DNA of 64,000 bases from Motiliproteus sp. MSK22-1 (GTDB lineage Bacteria > Pseudomonadota > Gammaproteobacteria > Pseudomonadales > Balneatricaceae), in contig NZ_MIEQ01000044.1 in assembly GCF_001968815.1 (NCBI RefSeq), forward strand, positions 62,001 through 126,000, in the 5' to 3' direction. Below, one piece after another: positions 26,652-32,425 of this stretch. The translations under genes and the position numbers were made by a program. The notes under the pieces are model-generated. The model worked only from the letters and a program-made list of their open reading frames with translations. It was not told the DNA's origin and did no database searches. Within the stretch, counting starts at the first letter, position 1. Each line of letters starts with the position of its first letter.

Positions 26652-27935
26652 ATGAAGACCAAACAAGCAAAAGAACGCCACCAGAACTGTGGTGGTCAAA
26701 CCTCGGAGCTGATGCCGGTTATCGAGGGGCAGCAGCGTATTCTCTCAGAAGTCACCCCCTTAGCACACACTGAAGCAATAGATGTACAACAAGCACTGGG
26801 ACGTATTCTGGCCACTGAGGTTATATCCCCCATCAATGTTCCCGCTTACAACAACTCAGCAATGGACGGTTACGCCGTTGCCAGCCAGGACCTCCCGGCA
26901 GAGGGTGACGCAAAACTGCGCATTGCAGGAAAGGTACTCGCTGGACATCCATTTGAGGGGGAACTTAAATCCGGCGAATGCGTTGAGATAATGACTGGCG
27001 CCCAGGTCCCAGATTCCCTGGATAGCGTCATCATTAAAGAAGTCTGCACAGTTGACTCAGAGCCAAACGATATCAATTACGTTATATTCCCTGCCGGTGC
27101 CAAACCCGGCCAAAACCGCCGCCTGGCCGGTGAGGATCTGTCCATTGGATCTGTGGCCGTTGGTCAGGGCACCCGACTCGGAGCAGCAGATCTCGGCCTG
27201 ATAGCCTCTCTGGGTCAAGCCAGACTGGACGTCCTGCGCAAACCCCGCGTTGCCTATTTTTCCACCGGGGATGAAATCAGAAGCCTGGGAGAATCTCTAA
27301 GCCCCGGCCAAATCTACGACAGCAATCGCTACACTATCATAGCGCTATTAGAAGCGATGAACGTAGAAGTACTTGATCTGGGTGTTATTGCGGATCAAAG
27401 AGAAGCCGTAGAAGAAGCGTTCTTGCAAGCCAGCAACCAGGCAGACATGATACTCAGCTCCGGTGGAGTTTCTCTGGGCGAGGCTGATTTTGTTAAAGAG
27501 ACTCTGGACAAGTTAGGCCAGGTCAACTTCTGGCGATTAGCCATCAAACCCGGCCGTCCGTTGGCGTTTGGCAGAGTCCGGGATTCCCTGTTCTTTGGAC
27601 TACCGGGCAACCCGGTTGCCGCTATGGTCACCTTCTTACAATTCGTCAAACCCGCACTGGCTAAACTAGCCGGGGAGACAGATATCTACCCCCACAGCTT
27701 TGAAATCACCTGCGCCGAAAAACTGAAAAAAAGACCCGGTCGAACCGAATATCTCAGGGGCATTTGCAGCACAAACAACAATGGAGAGTTACAGGTAAAA
27801 ACCACCGGCCATCAGGGCTCCGGCATACTCACCTCCATGAGCCAAGCCAATTGCCTGATCGTGCTGGAACCTGAAAGAGGAAATATTGAGATAGGAGATA
27901 AGGTCCGCGTTCAGCCCTTTGATGGACTGATGTGA
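26652..27935 (+). CDS. moeA: Molybdopterin molybdenumtransferase MoeA
   Basis: A 427-aa cytoplasmic enzyme that inserts molybdate into adenylated molybdopterin. Visible landmarks are NVPAYNNSAMDGYAV (domain III-type N-terminal motif), EIMTGAQVPDSLDSVI, FSTGDEIRSLG, GQIYDSNRYTI, SSGGVSLGEADFVKETL and FGLPGNPVAAMVTF, all conserved in MoeA. The first about 25 residues are a polar extension before the usual start at MPVIEGQQRIL, so a start at an internal ATG (about 26712) is possible. No other Moco genes are adjacent. Moco enzymes typically accompany respiratory nitrogen-oxide metabolism, consistent with the nos genes at the window end. Confidence 0.93.
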   Translation: MKTKQAKERHQNCGGQTSELMPVIEGQQRILSEVTPLAHTEAIDVQQALGRILATEVISPINVPAYNNSAMDGYAVASQDLPAEGDAKLRIAGKVLAGHPFEGELKSGECVEIMTGAQVPDSLDSVIIKEVCTVDSEPNDINYVIFPAGAKPGQNRRLAGEDLSIGSVAVGQGTRLGAADLGLIASLGQARLDVLRKPRVAYFSTGDEIRSLGESLSPGQIYDSNRYTIIALLEAMNVEVLDLGVIADQREAVEEAFLQASNQADMILSSGGVSLGEADFVKETLDKLGQVNFWRLAIKPGRPLAFGRVRDSLFFGLPGNPVAAMVTFLQFVKPALAKLAGETDIYPHSFEITCAEKLKKRPGRTEYLRGICSTNNNGELQVKTTGHQGSGILTSMSQANCLIVLEPERGNIEIGDKVRVQPFDGLM

Positions 27936-28219
27936 TTTTGTTTAACAAACATATTAGTCAAGTCGGGCCTGACATGAATAACGATTTTGGTATCCCGCAT
28001 GTATTTCAACATCACAATGCTTACCGATCAGACTGCTGCTGGGAATCCCGTTCAGTCATGAAATCATCAGTCATTTACATCCCGGACAGAAAGTAGCTAT
28101 CCCAGCTATTTTCTACAGGAATAGAATACAGTCGACCCCAACAACCCAAAATCCATATATAAAACTGATACCGAACTGAGCCGGTGTTTAACTATCGTTT
28201 ACCTACACTTCAACCGGTG

Positions 28220-28257
28220 CAGCCATGGCTCAAGCGTAACCGTTCAAGCCATGGCTG
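28220..28257. promoter_or_regulatory. 11-bp inverted repeat in the leader of the 119-aa gene
   Basis: CAGCCATGGCT (28220-28230) and AGCCATGGCTG (28247-28257) are inverted copies, and each arm contains the self-palindrome AGCCATGGCT. It sits 43-80 bp before the gene start, is preserved in copy 2 at 31183-31220, and may be an operator or a leader hairpin. Confidence 0.6.
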
Positions 28258-28299
28258 ACTCTATCAACAACTTCTACTCTCAATGAAAGGTAAAGGATT

Positions 28300-28659
28300 A
28301 TGGCACTTTCAGCGTCTTTAAAAATTGTGAACCACACCAGCTATTCCATCAAAATCACCAGCGTAGAGAAGGTCAATGACGACTCCACTTTTGCCGGGAT
28401 TGATGTGGGCGATGTTATCGCATCGGATGGCTCAGAAACCCTTGCTATGGGTAACTCTTCTGTCTTTATCGCTCCGAAAGGTTGCGGAGCAGATATTGGT
28501 TTTGTCATTGGTGATACTAATATGGATCTGGGGGCTATCCGGTTGGATATTCCGGCGGTTGGCGCCCATAGCTTTAGTTATGGCAATGAGAGTGTCGTTA
28601 GTTATGATACGACTAATCCCAGCGGCAATAACTATGAAGTCGCTGTCGGCTTGAAGTAA
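28300..28659 (+). CDS. Unrecognised 119-aa beta-rich protein, copy 1
   Basis: The protein is identical to the copy at 31263. The sequence is rich in Gly, Ser, Val and Thr with alternating hydrophobics, suggesting a small all-beta sandwich. It begins LKIVNHTSYSIKITSVEKV and contains GAIRLDIPAVGAHSFSYG near the C-terminus. There is one Cys (GCGAD), no signal peptide and no TM segment. The overall layout distantly recalls aegerolysin-like or other small lipid- or sugar-binding beta sandwiches, but no signature was found and no function is claimed. AAAGGTAAAGG precedes the ATG. It has its own promoter region and terminator and so is a self-contained gene. Confidence 0.8.
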   Translation: MALSASLKIVNHTSYSIKITSVEKVNDDSTFAGIDVGDVIASDGSETLAMGNSSVFIAPKGCGADIGFVIGDTNMDLGAIRLDIPAVGAHSFSYGNESVVSYDTTNPSGNNYEVAVGLK

Positions 28660-28672
28660 ATCTGCCAACGAC

Positions 28673-28708
28673 AACCCGCATGGTATCATCCTGTATCAGG
28701 CGGGTTTT
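28673..28708 (+). terminator. Terminator of the 119-aa gene, copy 1
   Basis: AACCCGC (28673-28679) pairs with GCGGGTT (28700-28706) and is followed by TT. An inner GGTATCATCCTGTATC segment can add pairing. It is repeated in copy 2. Confidence 0.75.
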
Positions 28709-28797
28709 GACATATGTCTGTATATAAAACAAAGGCTCCAATGCACAAATTGGATAAGCTCAAAGCCCTATGAAAAAACCTATCTGGATAGTCCTCT

Positions 28798-28953
28798 CTA
28801 TTTATCGGAATGATTCGAATCCTCATCTTCCGCCTTATCCTCAATGGCTGAATTAGCCTGCTTTTGTTTTTCTTGCGATGGTTTTTCATGCTGGCTTAAG
28901 TTTTCTTCTGTATCCTCTGGCCATCTGTTCATTCTGACTAAACTCAGGAAGAA
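28798..28953 (-). pseudogene. Truncated copy of the 71-aa membrane protein gene
   Basis: This corresponds to the 3' about 52 codons of the intact gene at 31760-31975, including its stop. The 5' part encoding the membrane helix is missing, because the duplication ends here and repeat and transposase sequence follows. One substitution (Ser for Leu in KPLQEKQ) separates it from the intact copy. Confidence 0.8.
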
Positions 28954-29104
28954 TACATACCCTACATACCCTAGGGTCAGACCCTATTGGTCCTGCGATG
29001 GTTTTTCATGCTGGCTTAAGTTTTCTTCTGTATCCTCTGGCCACCTGTTCATTCTGACTAAGCTCAGGAAGAATACATACCCTAGGGTCAGACCCTATTG
29101 GTCC
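28874..29104. repeat. Two tandem units (120 bp and 111 bp) at the cassette edge
   Basis: The segment starting TGCGATGGTTTTTCATG and ending CCCTATTGGTCC is present at 28874-28993 and again at 28994-29104. The first unit has nine extra bases (CTACATACC). Each unit joins the end of the duplicated membrane-protein gene to the motif CTAGGGTCAGACCCTATTGG. The second abuts the truncated transposase. Confidence 0.9.
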
Positions 29105-29611
29105 ACGGTCATAGAGCTTGCTATCAGTCGGGAAACTGATGTTCTTTTCCTGAACGGTGGTATCCACCACGACCCGCTTGAGGCTCGACGGCTGTATCAC
29201 CTTCAGTTTCAGTCCGGCCTCAATTGTCGCCGTCAGCAACCACTCGCAACCCGCCTCACCGATCCGCTGACGCCAGCGGGTTAAACTGGTGGGGTGGCAG
29301 GGAAACTCGTACTGAAAGAACGATTCGCCACAAAAATACTGCCAGTAGGGCGATTCCAACCACTGCTCAACGACCACTTCATCGGACATGTTGTACGCAT
29401 GCTGGAGATACATCAGACCCGCCACCAAGCGGGTGGGTAAGGCGCTGGCTCCAGCCGTGTCGCAGAAATGCTGTCCCAGTTCACGATCCAGTAAATCCCA
29501 ATCGATAGTATGGGCCAAACGCACCAGTCGGTGATCTGGGTTGACCAGATCATCTAACCGGCGTCGAAACAAATCATCTTGAGGTAGAGCTTCTGGCTTT
29601 CTCGGTTTCAT
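29105..29611 (-). pseudogene. Truncated IS5-like transposase (N-terminal part only)
   Basis: About 169 codons of an IS5/IS1182-type DDE transposase. DDLVNPDHRLVRLAHTIDWD is the N-terminal domain, LVAGLMYLQHAYNMSDEVVV and SLTRWRQRIGEAG follow, and VVVDTTVQEKNISFPTDS is the start of the catalytic domain with its first Asp. After LYDR the frame enters unrelated repeat sequence (CTAGGGTCAGACCC) and the remaining catalytic Asp/Glu are missing. It cannot be an active enzyme by itself. No terminal inverted repeats could be matched. Confidence 0.85.
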
Positions 29612-29796
29612 GTGATTCTGCAGACTTTTGGCCGGATACAGCTAAAAACGGCGAGTTTTAGATAGATTAAACTGATATTTTACCTGAATATTCAGAGAGT
29701 TAAATATTAATCAGGCTCGACTACTGAGAGTACAGCAATGTAATTTTTTTTATGCTAAAGCACTTTCCTCCGTGTTTCCCCAAACCGCACCTATTC

Positions 29797-29823
29797 TGGT
29801 ACTCTGGGGCCAGATCCCATTGG
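29797..29823. repeat. Divergent third copy of the GGGTCAGACCC-ATTGGTC motif
   Basis: CTGGGGCCAGATCCCATTGG here resembles CTAGGGTCAGACCCTATTGG at 28971 and 29082. It lies upstream of the truncated transposase gene in the same orientation as the two copies at its other end, so the IS remnant is flanked by direct copies. Confidence 0.6.
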
Positions 29824-29843
29824 TCTTTTTAGAAAAATATTTT

Positions 29844-30614
29844 CTATTTTTTTACAAGAACTAAAATCTTTAGAATAAAGTTGAAAATGGTCATTTGGAA
29901 AGCCAAAAATGTAAAGGACCACAACAGAGTCTGAACAGCACATATTAACATCAAAGATGAAAACAAAATGTGATTAACCGTCAGTGCAACATAAGGAAAA
30001 ATGTAGCATGCGAATGCCATGAAAAATATTATTGGTATTTGTACAACCAATTTAATTGATCCCACCCCAATTCGCTGACCTCGCACTACCTGACCAGAAT
30101 CCTTCATCAAACAAACATATCGATCAGCGTAGAAACCAAGCTCATATAGTGAAGAACAAATATAAGAAATTGAAAAAGAAAAGAGAAGAAAATTATTAAT
30201 AGAAACAACATTAAATAAAGGCATTTTCTCAACATTTTCTTCAGAAATACTCTCATTAAAAACGCTTACAATAAATTCAACATCAATCCGAAAAAATTCT
30301 TCAAAAAAAACAATCACATCTTCGTAAAATCCGAAATACATTGATATAAACAAAGGAGCAAATAATAAACAATAATTGAATGCTATCGCTCCATACCGAA
30401 ACGTCAATGTATCTATATTTAGCGGACGTTTGTCTAAATCAAGAAAATAAAAAGATAGAAAAAAAAGGAGAACAGAACTTACAGAAACAATTTTTATAGA
30501 GGAAATAGCATCAAAAAATAGAAATGTAAAAAAACATAGCAACCAAACAAAAAAAACGGAAGCATTAAGTATTAACGAATTTTTTCTAGTATTTTTTAAA
30601 GAATTTAATTCCAT
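29844..30614 (-). CDS. AT-rich hypothetical membrane protein (256 aa)
   Basis: About six hydrophobic segments: residues about 16-34, 37-57, 72-93, a short one at about 135-155, 190-215 and 220-250. No family is recognised. It is rich in Phe, Ile, Ser and Asn, and its DNA is clearly more AT-rich than its neighbours, a sign of transfer. It sits between the transposase remnant and the second cassette copy. The ATG follows an AT-rich stretch with no clear ribosome binding site. A central soluble loop contains EEFFRIDVEFIVSVFNESIS. It may be an immunity-type or phage-related membrane protein, but nothing supports a specific role. Confidence 0.55.
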   Translation of the reverse strand: MELNSLKNTRKNSLILNASVFFVWLLCFFTFLFFDAISSIKIVSVSSVLLFFLSFYFLDLDKRPLNIDTLTFRYGAIAFNYCLLFAPLFISMYFGFYEDVIVFFEEFFRIDVEFIVSVFNESISEENVEKMPLFNVVSINNFLLFSFSISYICSSLYELGFYADRYVCLMKDSGQVVRGQRIGVGSIKLVVQIPIIFFMAFACYIFPYVALTVNHILFSSLMLICAVQTLLWSFTFLAFQMTIFNFILKILVLVKK

Positions 30615-31115
30615 TAATAATAAATCTCAATCGCCATAAAGGGATATATTTGAAGAGGAATAATAGGTTACTTTTTGCAAAAGTCCCGGTCCTCAGATTC
30701 ACTATGACTCGACCGTTCTGTTTGATCATTAGACAATCTGATCAGAACTAATAGTCCTGGCACAGGAACCTGGAACCGTCCATGGAAGAACTTGAGCAAA
30801 AGAGACTCGACTAGGCTGTAGTAAATCGGTAGATCGCTTGGTCTTTTGTAAGAAACTGCAAGCATTAGAGGCTAAATCCTTCTATATTCAGCATTGTCCG
30901 TAATTAAGCGCTGGCGAATAATAGCAAAAAAATTCTAAAATACAAACGTCTGTTCTATTGGAGGAACTCTCTGTTGGACTATTTTATCCCCCAACCATTC
31001 CAGACATAGTACCTTTGAATATCAAACCCAATACTTAAGGCGTAGAGCCTCAACGCGCGCGAATTCACGTAGAATGCTTGTAACCTGTACAAGTTTTTCC
31101 CTCAAGCCCCCTGAG
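30615..31115. other. Intergenic DNA between accessory genes, no gene recognised
   Basis: A minus-strand frame at 30668-30865 has no recognisable sequence or ribosome binding site. The rest is low-information DNA containing CGCGCG at about 31053. It probably represents remnants of insertions between the two cassette copies. Confidence 0.45.
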
Positions 31116-31262
31116 CCATATATAAAACTGATACCGAACTGATCCGGTGTTTAACTATCGTTTACCTACACTTCAACCGGTGCAGCCATGGCTCAAGCGT
31201 AACCGTTCAAGCCATGGCTGACTCTATCAACAACTTCTACTCTCAATGAAAGGTAAAGGATT

Positions 31263-31622
31263 ATGGCACTTTCAGCGTCTTTAAAAATTGTGAACCACAC
31301 CAGCTATTCCATCAAAATCACCAGCGTAGAGAAGGTCAATGACGACTCCACTTTTGCCGGGATTGATGTGGGCGATGTTATCGCATCGGATGGCTCAGAA
31401 ACCCTTGCTATGGGTAACTCTTCTGTCTTTATCGCTCCGAAAGGTTGCGGAGCAGATATTGGTTTTGTCATTGGTGATACTAATATGGATCTGGGGGCTA
31501 TCCGGTTGGATATTCCGGCGGTTGGCGCTCATAGCTTTAGTTATGGCAATGAGAGTGTCGTTAGTTATGATACGACTAATCCCAGCGGCAATAACTATGA
31601 AGTCGCTGTCGGCTTGAAGTAA
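31263..31622 (+). CDS. Unrecognised 119-aa beta-rich protein, copy 2
   Basis: The protein sequence is identical to copy 1 at 28300-28659. The upstream region includes the same CAGCCATGGCT inverted repeat and AAAGGTAAAGG ribosome binding site. This copy is convergent with an intact small membrane-protein gene and DUF2956, apparently its original setting. Cytoplasmic location is expected, since there is no signal peptide, unless it is released by lysis or a non-classical route. Confidence 0.8.
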   Translation: MALSASLKIVNHTSYSIKITSVEKVNDDSTFAGIDVGDVIASDGSETLAMGNSSVFIAPKGCGADIGFVIGDTNMDLGAIRLDIPAVGAHSFSYGNESVVSYDTTNPSGNNYEVAVGLK

Positions 31623-31635
31623 ATCTGCCAACGAC

Positions 31636-31671
31636 AACCCGCATGGTATCATCCTGTATCAGGCGGGTTTT
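31636..31671 (+). terminator. Terminator of the 119-aa gene, copy 2
   Basis: The same AACCCGC/GCGGGTT stem and trailing T residues as in copy 1, between the convergent 119-aa and 71-aa genes. Confidence 0.75.
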
Positions 31672-31759
31672 GACATATGCCTGTATATAAAAAAAGGCTC
31701 CAATGCAAAAATTGGATAAGCTCAAAGCCCTATGAAAAAACCTATCTGGATAGTCCTCT

Positions 31760-31975
31760 CTATTTATCGGAATGATTCGAATCCTCATCTTCCGCCTTAT
31801 CCTCAATGGCTGAATTAGCCTGCTTTTGTTTTTCTTGCAATGGTTTTTCATGCTGGCTTAAGTTTTCTTCTGTATCCTCTGGCCATCTGTTCATTCTGAC
31901 TAAGCTCAGGAAGAACAGGGTTGCTGCGGTACATAGCACTGCAATTATCAGTAACCACCAAAGACCCAAATTCAT
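31760..31975 (-). CDS. Small single-pass membrane protein (71 aa)
   Basis: Residues about 4-26 form one hydrophobic helix (LWWLLIIAVLCTAATLFFLSL), followed by a polar, acidic C-terminal tail rich in Glu, Gln, Lys and Ser. No family is recognised. It follows the DUF2956 gene by 59 bp on the same strand, so the two may be co-transcribed. A 5'-truncated copy lies at 28798-28953. Confidence 0.65.
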   Translation of the reverse strand: MNLGLWWLLIIAVLCTAATLFFLSLVRMNRWPEDTEENLSQHEKPLQEKQKQANSAIEDKAEDEDSNHSDK

Positions 31976-32034
31976 TCAGCACTCTCCAACCCAGCTTGCA
32001 CATTATTGATTTAACAGTCTTAGCTACTGTAAAT

Positions 32035-32391
32035 TTATAAGGATAAACCGACTCGGGTAACAAACACATATCCAGCAAATCCACACCAGGACAACACCAG
32101 TAATAACCAAGGTAGGAGCGGTTTAGCTATATTTTTCTCTGCTTCATCGGAGTTTGAGCTGATATTCGTTTCTTGAGATGCAGGTGTTGAAGCATTTTTT
32201 TGTCGTTTATTAAGATCCCGAGTTTTTTCTTTTTGTTGTTTCTTATAAATCTCAATTCCTTTTTGAATACCTTGAGCGATTAGCTTAGTTTGTTCCTTTG
32301 TCTGCCCTGCCTTTTGCGTACTGCGGGCGACCGCCATGGCTTCGGAGCGAGTTTGCTCGGAGACCCTGTTCTTTTTGTTATACTTGGCCAT
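32035..32391 (-). CDS. DUF2956 family protein
   Basis: A 118-aa protein. The N-terminal half (MAKYNKKNRVSEQTRSEAMA, then QKAGQTKEQTKLIAQGIQKGIEIYKKQQKEK) is the DUF2956 signature, Lys- and Gln-rich. The C-terminus has one TM helix (PLLPWLLLVLSWCGFAGYVFV), making it a tail-anchored type. The function is unknown. ATG 32391 was chosen for its GAGGGG ribosome binding site and family start. The longer frame upstream runs into the sulfatase gene. Confidence 0.85.
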   Translation of the reverse strand: MAKYNKKNRVSEQTRSEAMAVARSTQKAGQTKEQTKLIAQGIQKGIEIYKKQQKEKTRDLNKRQKNASTPASQETNISSNSDEAEKNIAKPLLPWLLLVLSWCGFAGYVFVTRVGLSL

Positions 32392-32425
32392 ATAGCCCCT
32401 CACTAGATGCTGGCAATACAGAGCG

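Larger units (their letters stand above)
28153..28953. repeat. Duplicated cassette, copy 1 (about 800 bp)
   Basis: Nearly identical to 31116-31915, with only a handful of substitutions and one single-base deletion. The unit includes about 147 bp upstream of the 119-aa gene, the gene itself, its terminator and the 3' part of a small membrane-protein gene on the other strand. The left boundary is CCATATATAAAAC and the right boundary is CTCAGGAAGAA. Copy 1 ends inside the small membrane gene, so copy 2 with its intact neighbour looks ancestral. Confidence 0.95.
31116..31915. repeat. Duplicated cassette, copy 2
   Basis: The partner of 28153-28953, offset 2,963 bp. The two copies of the 119-aa gene differ by a single silent C/T change (28588 against 31550-31551 region), and flanking differences are few, so the duplication is recent or kept uniform by gene conversion. 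Confidence 0.95.

Noticed and set aside
28844-29284. Plus-strand frame with repeated CFSCDGFSCWLKFSS segments
   Set aside because: It is antisense to the truncated membrane-protein gene, the tandem units and the transposase remnant.
30668-30865. Minus-strand 65-aa frame
   Set aside because: No recognisable sequence, and it lies in insertion-scarred DNA.
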